In this document: positions 37,215 through 49,785 of the stretch, in pieces
How positions within the stretch are numbered: position 1 is the stretch's first letter
Layout of the letters: each line of letters begins with the position of its first letter
Assembly: GCF_900324485.2 (NCBI RefSeq)
Contig: NC_046650.1
Location: 18,868,007-18,932,006 of the forward strand
DNA length: 64,000 bases
DNA from: Mastacembelus armatus
Taxonomy: Eukaryota > Chordata > Actinopteri > Synbranchiformes > Mastacembelidae
Direction: 5' to 3'
The notes under the pieces: generated by a model
Seen by the model: the letters and a program-made list of their open reading frames with translations, nothing else
What the model was told of the DNA's origin: nothing
The model's database searches: none
Made by a program: the position numbers and the translations under genes

Positions 37215-37218
37215 CTTC
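37207..37218 (-). promoter_or_regulatory. TISU/YY1 element at the camta2 5' exon
   Basis: The minus strand GAAGATGGCGGC is a perfect SAASATGGCGGC. It covers the ATG of the upstream exon. Confidence 0.65.
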
Positions 37219-37226
37219 TCTTACTG

Positions 37227-37247
37227 TGACGTCACTACGTAGTGACG
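37227..37247. promoter_or_regulatory. CRE and 18-bp palindrome in camta2 promoter
   Basis: TGACGTCA (37227-37234) is a perfect cAMP response element. It overlaps the perfect palindrome CGTCACTACGTAGTGACG (37230-37247). It lies 13-33 bases upstream of the leader ATG and just before the satellite array. Confidence 0.55.
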
Positions 37248-37322
37248 GGGCGGGGGTGTGGAGGTGTGTGTGTGTGTGTGTGGGGTGGCAGTCTATTATA
37301 AAGTACTATAATATACTATACT

Positions 37323-38413
37323 ATACTATAATATACTTCTAAATTGAAGTACTTTATATACTCCTGGGTAGCTGACGTTGACTACCTTATATACTTCTAA
37401 TTTGAAGTACTTTATATACCGCCGGGTAGCTGACGTTAACTACCTTATATACTTCTAATTTGAAGTACTTTATATACTGCTGGGTAGCTGACGTTAACTA
37501 CCTTATATACTTCTAATTTGAAGTACTTTATATACCGCCGGGTAGCTGACGTTAACTACCTTATATACTTCTAATTTGAAGTACTTTATATACCGCCGGG
37601 TAGCTGACGTTAACTACCTTATATACTTCTAATTTGAAGTACTTTATATACCGCTGGGTAGCCGACGTTAACTACCTTATATACTTCTAATTTGAAGTAC
37701 TTTATATACTGCTGGGTAGCTGACGTTAACTACCTTATGTACTTCTAATTTGAAGTACTTTATATACCGCCGGGTAGCTGACGTTAACTACCTTATATAC
37801 TTCTAATTTGAAGTACTTTATATACCGCTGGGTAGCCGACGTTAACTACCTCATATACTTCTAATTTGAAGTACTTTCCATACTGCTGGGTAGCTGACGT
37901 TAACTACCTTATGTACTTCTGATTTGAAGTACTTTATATACCGCTGGGTAGCTGACGTTAACTACCTTATGTACTTCTAATTTGAAGTACTTTATATACC
38001 GCCGGGTAGCTGACGTTAACTACCTTATGTACTTCTAATTTGAAGTACTTTATATACCGCCGGGTAGCTGACGTTAACTACCTTATATACTTCTAATTTG
38101 AAGTACTTTATATACCGCCGGGTAGCTGACGTTAACTACCTTATATACTTCTAATTTGAAGTACTTTATATACTGCTGGGTAGCTGACGTTAACTACCTT
38201 ATGTACTTCTAATTTGAAGTACTTTATATACCGCTGGGTAGCTGACGTTAACTACCTTATATACTTCTAATTTGAAGTACTTTATATACTGCCGGGTAGC
38301 TGACGTTAACTACCTTATGTACTTCTAATTTGAAGTACTTTATATACCGCCGGGTAGCTGAGGTTAACTACCTTATATACTTCTAATTTGAAGTACTTTA
38401 TATACCGCTGGGT
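37323..38413. repeat. 58-bp satellite array, about 19 copies
   Basis: Head-to-tail 58-bp units of very high identity. Each contains GTAGCTGACGTTAACTAC and TACTTCTAATTTGAAGTA, the second an inverted repeat with 6-bp arms. A TATA-like ACTTTATATAC occurs in every unit. The array begins about 110 bases upstream of the camta2 leader exon and ends abruptly in a LINE-tail-like sequence. Confidence 0.97.
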
Positions 38414-38460
38414 ATCTTGGGAATTTCCCCCCAGGGATCAGTAAAGTTTGATGATCAGTC
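38405..38460 (+). mobile_element. LINE 3' tail-like fragment at the array edge
   Basis: GGAATTTCCCCCCAGGGATC followed by AGTAAAGTT parallels the 3' tail of the LINE at 39195-39225 (GGAATTTCCCTTGAGGACCA then ATAAAGTTT). It is probably the tail of another, almost wholly lost copy. Confidence 0.5.
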
Positions 38461-38544
38461 TGTATTTTGTTGGATCCATCTGATTCTGAAAAGGAACTAA
38501 AGTTATCAGATAAATGTAGAGCAGGAAAAAGTCCAAGGTTTGGA

Positions 38545-39240
38545 TCTGACATGTAGTGAAGTACAAGGATGAAGTAGAACTACAAATACCTGGGGGCCCC
38601 CTTGAACAGCAGCTGGACTGGAGGAACGACAGTGATGCTGGGTACAAGAGGGGCATGAGTAGACTCTACTTCCTGAGGAAGCTTAGGTCTTTTAAAGTCT
38701 GCGGCAGGATGCTGGAGCTCTTCTACCAGTCTGTGGCTGCGAGTGCCCTCTACTCTGCTGTGTTTAGTTGGGGGAGCGGCACCACCAAGAGGGACATCAG
38801 TCGGATCAACACACTGATCTGGAAAGCAGGACACATTATTGGCAGGGACATGGAGACGTTTGAGCCAGTGAGGGACAGGAGGACACTGGACAAACTGCTC
38901 TCCATCATGGACAATCCTTCACACCCACTTCACCAGATCATAGAGGGTCAGAGGAGCTCATCCTCCAACGGACTCATCCAGCTCTGCTGTCACAGTGAAC
39001 GGTACAGGACTTCATTCATACCATCCTCCTCCAGTCTCCTCTGTGGTGTTGACTATTTATTTTCGTATATAGTGTATATTTACTTCTGTGTGTGTATCGT
39101 ACATATTCAAATGTTGTATTTTCTGCTCACATTTTTCTATTTTATTATTTAATAGTTTTCAAGTGTCTGTGTGTAACTGAGCTACTGTGACCAAGGAATT
39201 TCCCTTGAGGACCAATAAAGTTTATCTAATCTAATCTAAG
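38545..39240 (+). mobile_element. 5'-truncated L2-like LINE, RT C-terminus and tail
   Basis: Encodes the end of a reverse transcriptase and its C-terminal extension: SRLYFLRKLRSFKVCGRML, ALYSAVFSWGSG, INTLIWKAGHIIG, LSIMDNPSHPLHQII and ERYRTSFIPS. It is followed by AATAAAG and a (TCTAA)n tail at 39218-39238. This arrangement is usual for fish L2/Maui-type elements, but the clade (L2 or a relative such as Rex) is not certain. The 5' end is missing. The frame shown is open, suggesting a fairly young insertion. Confidence 0.8.
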
Positions 39241-41005
39241 CAGCACAACATGGGAACACTCAGGTAAAGTACTAATACCTCAGAGTTGGACCAAAGAAAC
39301 TGAGGAAACATGTTTAGTTACTTTCCACCAGCTATAATTTAAACAGCTTCTTTGAATGTTGTATTTTCTTGAAATCTCATCAGTGAAAGTTGTTTTGTTA
39401 TTGTTTTGTTCCTCTTCTGTCCAACAGGAGGTGCTGCAGCTTAGAAAGAGCTGAAACCAGATGCTTCACGTTTTTACCACCAGGACAGTTTGAGCAGTTT
39501 CATGCCCAAAGTCAGAAACATGTTCCACCATAGAGGAAGCTTCACTCTAAAAGGAGTAACGTATAGAAAAGCAGTTTCAGGGGTACCCTCAGTGTTTTCC
39601 TGCTGAAATCAGACCCAGAGATCAGACGCGAGTAGAGAAAAATATCAGCAGTTTATTTTGTATAAAAGCGGAGCACATCGTCCAGCTTGGACTGCTTCAT
39701 CTTTCCAAAAGTAAACCTGCAGAGCTGCAGCTCGACTGAAGGTTTGACTGATGGAGCTTCTGCTGCTGTGCAGAATTTTCTTCTTAAATCTGGTGACTGA
39801 GAACTACCTTTGAATTATTTACATCAAAACAAGAACTAATTCTGTCATTCTGGACTCAGCTGCTGGTTTGAGTTCATTAAGTACAAATCCTGTGTTAGAC
39901 CACTGATGCACAGAACTCTCGTTTGTGTAGATTTAAGGTTTTTAAGTCTGTTCTTTTGCATCCTTTAGTTCTCATTTTAAATGTTCAGAAACGTGATGAA
40001 AATCCATCGTAACTCTGCATTAACTCACATTTATTCTAACAGAATTTACACTGATGTTTCAGTGTTGATCACGTGTCTCTGTCACAAAGGTCCATCAGTC
40101 TGCAAAGTGATCATCACCTCATCTGTCAAACAGCCTGAAATTCAACAGCTGTTTGAGACTTTAAAACTTTAAATATTGTAGCTGAACGTGACATCCAAGT
40201 TAGCGATCAAAAGTCTGAGCACATGTGAGATGAAATGTTTAAACCTGAGCTGCAGGCGGCTGTCACAGACACTGTCGAAACATGGAGAAAAGCTCGAACA
40301 GCTTCAGACTCTCAGTGGCGTTCACATGAAAAATGGGGCTTTTAATGTGAAATATTGACAGGAATTGTTGAATTTATGGCACAGTGAAATAAAAATCCTC
40401 ACATCTCTCCAACCCCATGATCATTTTTCATGTTCTTTTATCATGTTAACTACAAGTGAAACAAAATGACAGACTTCTGTTAAAATCAAATCTTTTTGAC
40501 CAAAAGCTCATTTGTTTTTCGCAGTTTCCTGATATTCAAATATAATATTTTCACACTGGGGCTTCTGTTTGAGTGAAGGAATAAAAAAGCAGCTTATCTG
40601 GTCCTGCCACAGACAGCTCAGTGTTTGCACACGGTTTGTTAAAAGAAATCCTGCTCTGAAGGATGAGCGGCACGACGAGGACGGCTCACAGGATTTGTAG
40701 TTAAAGACATTGAAAACTCAGCGGAATGGTCCTTTAAAGGAAATACAGCATGAGCTTGACCTTCAGTCGAGCACGGCCGCAGACCAGCATGGACCTGCAC
40801 TTCCCTGCTGGATGACTGACCCCAACTGACAGGAGGAGTTAAGACTTCATCTGACAACAATTAATCAATAACTGATAACTGATCAGCTTCATCGACAGTG
40901 AGGAAAGTAAAAAAACAAAAGCTGTTTACTGCAGGGTGGGAGGGGCTGGGGCTGTTTACAGTGAGACGGAAAAAACAAGCTCAGATTTAAAATCCACAGG
41001 AACAT
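39241..41005. other. spacer between LINE and serp gene
   Basis: Unique-looking AT-rich sequence. No exon, repeat array or RNA gene is recognised. Scattered poly(A)-like AATAAA motifs are not tied to a gene. Confidence 0.4.

Positions 41006-41052
<47 letters not shown>
41006..41052. repeat. (GT)n microsatellite
   Basis: Pure GT run about 75 bases downstream of the serp stop codon, within its likely 3' UTR. Confidence 0.97.
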
Positions 41053-41053
<1 letters not shown>

Positions 41054-41124
41054 AGGGCAAGGTCAAGATGGCAACAGGCCCCTCCCCCTCCATACAACAG
41101 GCTCAGCTCTGGCGTCGGAGGTCA

Positions 41125-42876
<1,752 letters not shown>

Positions 42877-43097
42877 GTTTTGGGTTTAACGACCGATCCG
42901 GACCAGGAAAACCGGGAACAGCCAGAAGGAGGCGTAGACAAACCCGATACCGGTGAAGTGGAACCTAAGCGGGTTCGTTTCCGGGACGTTGAACGGGTAT
43001 TATCCGAATGCTAACTGTTAGCCTGCTGCTAACTGAATGAGCTAAGCCTCAAGCGGAAGACCCCATCACGTGACAAGGGACAATTAAAAGCCCTCTG

Positions 43098-43111
43098 CTG
43101 CCCCCTAGAGG
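43098..43111 (-). promoter_or_regulatory. CTCF-like motif near serp promoter
   Basis: CTGCCCCCTAGAGG matches the reverse CTCF core with one mismatch. It lies about 220 bases upstream of the serp ATG. Confidence 0.4.
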
Positions 43112-43265
43112 CTCCCAGGTGCACCTGTACAAAGGTGTATAATCCTAATTCAACAAAGGATGGTCGTCAGAGTAGAAAACCGTACTCTTCGCACCTTATT
43201 GTGAATAACACACTTTTACAGAACCACTATGGAAAAGTTTTCCTCTTTTGCTGATATGTTTCCAT

Positions 43266-43461
43266 GTGACCTTCACTTCCTGAGGATCTCATTATCCCTG
43301 GTGTCCCTCCACAGTAATGTTCCATAAATCCACTTAGAGCAAACAGAGGCTGCAGAACCTCTTTCAGAATCTTGCTGTTTTTAAGTTTCCTTCAGTCTCA
43401 CAGTGATCCAGGGACAGTTGTCTGTGCACCCATGGGTTCACTGCAAACAGCAGCTGGTCAC
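43266..43461 (-). repeat. dispersed 196-bp element, copy 4 (full)
   Basis: Full-length copy running from GTGACC to GGTCAC, so the ends are 6-bp inverted repeats. It is about 96% identical to the copy at 49786-49981 and has the same length. Confidence 0.9.
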
Positions 43462-44218
43462 AGTGAACTCTGCTACTGGTAATTGGGCCAAGTTGAGTAA
43501 ATACAGGATAAAATCTCACCTAAATGTGATTAAATGTGGCTAAAATGAAACAAAGTGAACCCAGTTGTCTTTTATTTTTATTTGTTGCAGCCTGCATTCA
43601 GACTGTAGTTGGTCCACAAACACACACAATCATTATCACACACATATCTCCACAATGAACACATGGTTGTCACACACATTTTGTTACTGGCTGTGCTGTA
43701 GCCAGGGGTCAGAGGTCAGAGGTCATAAGTAAGACCTGCGTCTGCCTGCAGTGCTACGCCAGGGCCCAAACTGCTGAAATAAATTCTGGACTTCAATGAA
43801 AGAGAAAAGTCAAAATTCTTCAGTTTTTGTATGTTCTTGGAGAACATGAGCCAGTGATTGTTGTCCTTAGAGTCATTCTCACCAGTTTGACCAGTACGGG
43901 CCTTGGTTTCTTTACATTTAGTATTTCATTAGTAAAGTTTCAACATGGAGTCTCTGACTGATGGACCAGGTGATCCTAGAGGTCAGAGGTCATGCAGGGT
44001 CAGCTTGAGGTCGCCTGTAGTAATATCACCTAGGTCAAAAGAGTCTGTGGACCTAAGGTGGAGTCAGGCTTTCTTAATGTTACGAGTTGTTACCATGGCA
44101 ACACACCTGAGATCAGCATCTGAATTGATGGTGAATACCATGGCATCATCGTGCCTGCTCCAGAATCCGAATCTGAAGCTGCGGTGATGGGGTCACCACA
44201 ATACCACCCAGTCCAGCT

Positions 44219-45303
44219 CTAACAGCCGAGTCCACTGATGGAGCCGATGCGGTCCATCTTCATCCCAAAACATCCTCTTCCTCCAAACATCGATTTCCGG
44301 CTCCACCTCCTCATCTTGGCTTGTTGCTGCAAGAAGTCACGGAAGAACCGAGGGACTGCCTCCTGCCTGGCAGCCAATCCCCTCACAGCACCGTGATTCA
44401 CAGCCAATCCCATAGAAGGTGGTGAGGACGAGGAGGGTGTGGGGTGTCCAGCTGACCCCTCTGTGATGTCATCAAGGGCGGGCGTGGCCAAAATGAGAGA
44501 AGAGAGATGAGAGCCAAACAAAGAGTGTAACACCTGAGAAGAGAGAAGTTGTTAAAGGAACCTTTGTCAGTTTATTGAAATTATTATCATTTTGCTGTCT
44601 GACAGCAGACCCACACTAAGTCCCCACACACAAACTTTACTGAACACTAAAGCTCCATAAAATAATATTTGATACCATAAATAGTCAAACAGTAATAATC
44701 TGTAATAATACATTTTCCTCCTTTCATAGAGAAATGTCCTTTCAGACCAATCACATGACAGAAATGATGGTGTTTGTAAACAACAATGAGGCTCAGTTAA
44801 GCTGTAAAAAGCAATGAGCTGATTCTGGTCATGGAGGTCCACAGGGCTCTATTATTGGACCTCTGATTTATGTTTGATTTAATGATGAAGAAGATGAGCA
44901 ACGGTTCTCCACTCAGAAGCTCAAGGGGAAGATGATACCGCTGATGAAACAGATAAAAATGATGAAGAAAAAGGAAGAGAAGAAATAAGAATGGAAGGCC
45001 TCACATAACTAAAAAATAAACTGATGATGAGGATAAGGTAGATGAGGATGATGAAGGTGGGAGGGAAAGAATGAGAAGGGAATGCTGAGGAAGATGAGCA
45101 TAATAATGATGATAAATAGTATAATAACAAACAAATGCAGGTACTTGGGGTGTGACGATGAAGAAACAATAAAAATGATGATGATGGTCTTCACTGACCT
45201 GCATGTCATCTTGGTGAGGTGAAGGTCTCGACTCCACGGCGACCATGAGGAAGAGGAGGAGAAGAGGAATGAAAGAAGAGAAGGATGAAGAAAAAGAAGC
45301 CAT
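44219..45303 (-). CDS. C-type natriuretic peptide precursor (139 aa)
   Basis: Secreted peptide hormone acting through a particulate guanylyl cyclase (NPR-B in mammals). Two coding exons: 45199-45303 and 44219-44533, 139 residues. The first holds a signal peptide (ASFSSSFSSFIPLLLLFLMV AVESR, cleavage probably after ES or nearby). The second holds the acidic propeptide and the mature hormone. The last 17 residues, CFGMKMDRIGSISGLGC, are the disulphide ring. The protein stops straight after the second cysteine, the mark of C-type peptides, unlike ANP/BNP/VNP with a tail. RRWSRK just before it is a basic processing site. The family is certain. Teleosts have several CNP genes; linkage to camta2 and eno3 should decide which (perhaps CNP-1 or -2), and I leave the symbol blank. 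Confidence 0.94.
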
Positions 45304-46855
45304 CTTTGTTTGGACCAATAACAAAAAGAGAAAACAGATTAAATAAATAACTCCATGGCAACAGACTGATTGTCCTGATTGACAGGTGTTTTGGTTAGCT
45401 TAGCTTAGCATGAAGAAGGAAAACGGTGAAACTGCTGGCCTCAGTCTACTACCAGCAATACTGGTTTCACCAAACCAGATCTGACATGAGCTTTCAAGGA
45501 GGTGGATTCTCCTGGCAGAGCTAGTCTAGTTGAGATTGAAGCTTTTTGGTGATTTTAACTATTGTTTCCGTGTATTCCTACTGATTTTCAGCCTTAGGTG
45601 ACAACCTGGAAGATATTTTACCTGCCATGTCTCTGTTCCTGCCTTTAGAGTGACCCAATTGTACCTGTTCAAGACTGAACCTAAAGTAAATTCAGGTATA
45701 TAAACATAAATCAGCTGTTGATGTGGCTTTTCCTATTGTTTCTCACAGTGATGGCGATCCTACATTCAGCCCTTTACTCTGCTGTGTTTATTGACCTCTC
45801 ACTTTTTATGGCCTTGGTCCCAGAACTCCATCGGCATCGTGCAGATTTTGAGCTTTTGTGAAGTTAAAACCAACAACTTCATTTATCAGTAGTTTGTTGT
45901 TGCTCCTTAAATTAGATTTATCTCAATTTATATATCGGATTAGTTGAATGTGCAATAAAAATCATTTAAGATTTGATTGTATTAAGCGAGAATGGAAAGA
46001 GTTAAAACTGTATGAGATGATGTGTAAATTTTGTTTATGATGTAGAACAATTTTATATCAATATTAGATACATTTACAGATTAGATGACATCAGTGTTGA
46101 AAAACATTATTCAGTCATTTTATTATTATGAATTAAATTAGATTCTTAAAAACATACTAAGTTTATACTTAGACTAGACTTGATGTTTTTTACAAATTAA
46201 ATTAAGGCACGATAAACATTTGTAAAAATTAAATGAAGACGTCTAAATGAGACATTAGATTATTAACTAGAATATTAATAAACATGTAGCTGAGATAAGA
46301 CTAGAAATGTTTTATTTGGATTAAATTAGACTGTGCTCAGTAAAGATCAGCATATCATAGTTTTATTTTGTTTGATTATTTTAAAAACCAGCTCTGACTT
46401 TGAGATTCAAGTTAAAATTGGGTGTTTTAGATCAAATCTGATTGTTGAAATTGTATCAGTTTAGTTACATTTAATTAATCTTTGGTCATATTGTGTCAAT
46501 TGGTCACAGATTTGATTGATGAGAGTTTATTGATCTTTTTAAAGTTGAACTTTACATTTTTAAAATCGAACTTTGAGTGAAAATCAAACATATAAATCTA
46601 CGAGCCTTTAACAATAAAACAGCAGAACTTACAGCAGAGAAATATTCCAACGAAAATCCCAATTTAAACACAAAAATCCCAACAAACTCCAGAGGATCCT
46701 GCTGGTTGTCGTTCAGTCACGTGACCGGCTAAAACGTTTCCAATCAGAATGATATCGTCAATAAAAGTGATTGATTATTTGTGATGTTCTATGAATGGAG
46801 CCTGGTGTGTATCTGTCCTGTATGAGGACTGGTCTGGGCTCGACCTGCTCGTCGA
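45304..46855. other. AT-rich 5' flank of the CNP gene
   Basis: From about 45540 to 46680 the sequence is markedly richer in A/T than its neighbours and lacks CA repeats. No coding exon is visible. It could be a long 5' UTR intron or a regulatory region. Confidence 0.4.
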
Positions 46856-46885
46856 CCTTTATGTACCCTGAGGCCCGTGATGTCA
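46856..46885 (-). promoter_or_regulatory. candidate TATA/CRE promoter, minus strand
   Basis: On the minus strand TGACATCA (46878-46885) lies 15 bases upstream of ACATAAAGG (46856-46864), a TATA-like box. The likely target is the CNP gene 1.5 kb downstream, through a 5' UTR intron or a long leader. Confidence 0.35.
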
Positions 46886-46929
46886 CACATTCTCACTGTG
46901 GTTGCCCCGACGACACACACACACAGTAA

Positions 46930-46931
<2 letters not shown>

Positions 46932-46967
<36 letters not shown>
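46932..46967. repeat. (GT)n microsatellite
   Basis: GT run flanked by an ACACACAC stretch (46915-46925), so it can also fold back. Confidence 0.95.
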
Positions 46968-46969
<2 letters not shown>

Positions 46970-47044
46970 ATGTATGAATACACCGAAACAAGGACTGAAA
47001 TATCGACCAATCAGATGCTGTGATTCATGTTCATTCACAAAGAA

Positions 47045-47560
47045 AAATGACCTGGAGTCCTTGAAAAAGATCCAGGGGTCCTTGCCAAGGTACCAGACCC
47101 ACATGAGGAGACTCAAATGGTCCTTGAAAAAGGTCTATGAGACCATCGGCGATAAGGTACCACAGGTCTGGGGGGGTGGAGGGATAAGATCTAAGAGGAG
47201 GAGCAGGTTCCTGGGCTCCTTGGGGACTTGAAGGTCCCAGAAAAACTATAACAGGTCTATGAGGAAACTCAAGTGGTCCTTGTGGTGGGCCCAGGGTCAA
47301 AATATACCTGATGCACCAGAGGAAGCTAAAACTGTTCCAGGAGTCCGTGAGAATGTACCAAACCTGGTTCTCATTCTTAAAGAGGTTGGCAGGGAGTTCC
47401 AGGTGACTCTGGGACAGGCTCCATTGATGGGGACCCACAGTCCTCTAGAAGGTATCACATGTTCTTGGGGAACCTTACATGCTCATTAAGGAGGTTGCAG
47501 TAAAGTTTAAGGAGGGTCCTGGAGTCCTTGAGTTAGCTAACAGCTAACATGCAGCATCAC
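47045..47560 (+). repeat. highly diverged tandem repeat, block 1
   Basis: Recurring words such as GAGGAGACTCAAATGGTCCT, GAGGAAACTCAAGTGGTCCT, AGGAAGCTAAAACTGTTCCA and TCCTGGAGTCCTTGAG, spaced irregularly. It looks like an old minisatellite. Related blocks follow at 48100-48540 (inverted) and 48930-49090. Confidence 0.55.
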
Positions 47561-47683
47561 CCTGTTGCCATGGTTACCTGCAAATTATGACACCTGTAGC
47601 TCCTCTTCACCATCATCTTCATTATCTTTCAGCCAATCAGAGCCCAGCCTTATCCAGCCATGAAAACAGTCCCCCTCTCTCTC

Positions 47684-47938
47684 TCAGACCCCAATGACCT
47701 CTGACCTTGGTTGTCCCACATCCTTGTAAACTGTCACCGTGGCGACCGGGCCGGTGCTAGCAACTATTTCCTGTGGAGAGGTTGGGGCTACAGGGGCGCA
47801 GAAGGTCTGAGCAAAAGGTGTGTGTGTGTATGTGTGTGTGGTTGATGACGTCAGAGGTTGAATGGGGGGCGGGGCTTTGTCTGTCCAGGACAATGACTTG
47901 GGGGGGGGGTCATTAAACCCACACTCATCAATCAATTC
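47684..47938 (-). other. orphan minus-strand frame, 83 codons
   Basis: Open frame without a usual ATG start, ending …TGPVATVTVYKDVGQPRSEVIGV. It is proline-rich, with a block of TH repeats from CA-rich DNA. I do not recognise the sequence. A pyrimidine/CA tract ending in AG lies just upstream (near 47970), so it could be a terminal exon, but there is no partner exon nearby. Confidence 0.15.
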
Positions 47939-47964
47939 ATTAGAGGGATCGCAGGTTATTATTC

Positions 47965-48005
<41 letters not shown>

Positions 48006-48099
48006 TGCAGACCACATTCCTACCCCCCACCCCTCCACACACGCACATATGCACACACACAATGACACACACTCTGCCAACTTGCCTCACGTCCTTAGA

Positions 48100-48540
48100 A
48101 ACCAGGTTAAATCTGGAAGGTTCCAGGATTCCCAGTACCAGCAGCCCTGGAAAGCATTCCAGGATTCATCAGTGGGCTCCAGGGCCCCTGGAGAAGCTTA
48201 AATATGAACGTCCTTAATAACCAGACTGAGCTAGAGAAACCAGCAAACAATGAGCCTGATGCCCCTTAGAAACTCCAGAATCCTTCTCAAGGACCATGAC
48301 AGCCTCCTTAGCGACCTCTCAATGACCTGTGGCAACTCTGCAAGATTTAAAACCCCAGTTGAAGCCCTTCCAGGACCATTCTAGCTTCCTCAAGAATATC
48401 TGGAGGGCTGTAAAACCCCATTGGAGACTGCTCATGCACGAGTGACTTCCTCGAAGACATGTGAAAACATCTTCAAGAACAAAAACCACTTTTGGAATCA
48501 TCCCAACGACTTGTGGAACAGCTTCAGCTTCCTCTGCTGC
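48100..48540 (-). repeat. highly diverged tandem repeat, block 2 (inverted)
   Basis: On the minus strand the words TGAGGAAGCTAGAATGGTCC, AAGGAGGCTGTCATGGTCCT and TGAGGAAGCTGAAGCTGTTC repeat at about 55-80 bases. The same family as 47045-47560. Confidence 0.5.
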
Positions 48541-48929
48541 TCAGGTATATTTTGAAAGACCTCTGATTTTACTGAAATAAATGTCCTAAGTCTATGAACA
48601 TTTGGGTTGGAGAAGCTTCCTGTGCATGTACATGTTGTTCATTTGTGTGTGTGTGTTGTACTTGTGTGCACGAATCAGGTGACTCGTGTTCGGAGGAAAA
48701 CCAGCCGACACAGACACACGTGCGTCTTTATTTAGCCTGGAGTCTACGTGACAGTGTTGGTGTAAAAGCTAAAGCCACATGACTCCAGAGTATGAAGACA
48801 CTGGTTCACACCTGTCAATTAGAAAGCCACCTTCCACATGTTGAACTTCCACATTCAAAGTTGTAATGTCTGAGTTTTTCAGCAGCACATAAACGCAGCA
48901 CTCATTAGAGCAAAGGTCAGTGAAGAGGT

Positions 48930-49095
48930 TGGTCGACAGGTCCATGAGGAAACCCAGACAATGCTTGAAGGTTCTTGGATTGTCACTTTGCGTTGCTCAG
49001 GAGGTTCTAGGGATAGATCTTGAACCGTAAAGATCCCTGGAGAGGTTTTGTGGGGTCCTTGAGTAGGTTCTGGGACTTTGGGGAGTTTTGTGTCC
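48930..49095 (+). repeat. highly diverged tandem repeat, block 3
   Basis: Words CCATGAGGAAACCCAGACAA, CTCAGGAGGTTCTAGGG and GGGTCCTTGAGTAGGTTC match the same degenerate unit. Confidence 0.45.
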
Positions 49096-49785
49096 TCACA
49101 AACCAAGTTAAAAAATCTTTGTTTGGAATATGAGACAGCTCTGATGTCACAGCTGTAGAGTTGTCTCCATAGCAACAGCTGCAGAGGTTCATGGGTAGTG
49201 CAGTTTTTAGAGTCACACACAGAGGAGAATAAATATTAAATATACTGTGTAAAGTACCATAACGTGACATTATTGGCGGAGACACGATGCAGACTCCAGC
49301 AGCTCTGATGGCTGAGCAGGCTGAGACCATTCACACAACACTCGGTGAAGCTCATGTGAAGGGTTCGTCCTTTCAGAGCAGCTCAGCACGGCGGCTGCTC
49401 CTCACCAGGCAACAGGCTGCCTTCAGCCCAAACTCCTCATCGTGCAGCTCTGACGTCAGAGAGGGGACGGGAATAATGGACCCGGGTCCAGTGTGAGAAA
49501 CGTCAGCTCAGACATTCACATCTACTTATCTGAATATTTTACTCCCACGCTGGAGTATTTCCACACCAGCAGACACACAAGTGGAACTGTGCAAAGTTTT
49601 TAAACCAGAATGTTTCCTTGTTTAAGACCCGAATCTTTCAGCTACACCTACGGACTCTAGTCAGGGTTTTAGAAACAGCGGTTTCCAGTCAGACTCCTCA
49701 AACCCTCCATCTTTATAATGTGACTTCTCACTTTATTCTAGTCTACACAGACTCAGACGTGAAACACATGTTGATGTGATTCAGT

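Larger units (their letters stand above)
42877..44218. other. serp promoter and CNP 3' flank
   Basis: The first 250 bases form the serp promoter, including a near-CTCF site at 43098. Next comes the dispersed 196-bp element (43266-43461). Minus-strand AATAAA signals near 43574 and 43580 are the best 3' ends for the natriuretic peptide gene, giving a 3' UTR of about 640 bases. No other exon is seen. Confidence 0.5.

Noticed and set aside
37323-38413. CRISPR-like array
   Set aside because: Units are identical over the full 58 bases with no unique spacers, and the host is a vertebrate. It is a satellite.
38556-39152. 198-codon frame considered as a host gene
   Set aside because: The peptide is the C-terminal part of a LINE reverse transcriptase and is followed by a LINE tail.
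45001-45324. 107-codon frame beginning MLLVQTKMASF
   Set aside because: Only 45199-45303 is coding; a good donor follows CAG at 45199. Read-through gives a low-complexity peptide, and the earlier Met is less likely than the one directly before the hydrophobic segment.
49287-49496. Plus-strand frame MQTPAALMAEQAETIH…
   Set aside because: It is short and isolated, with no conserved motif and no splice or promoter context.
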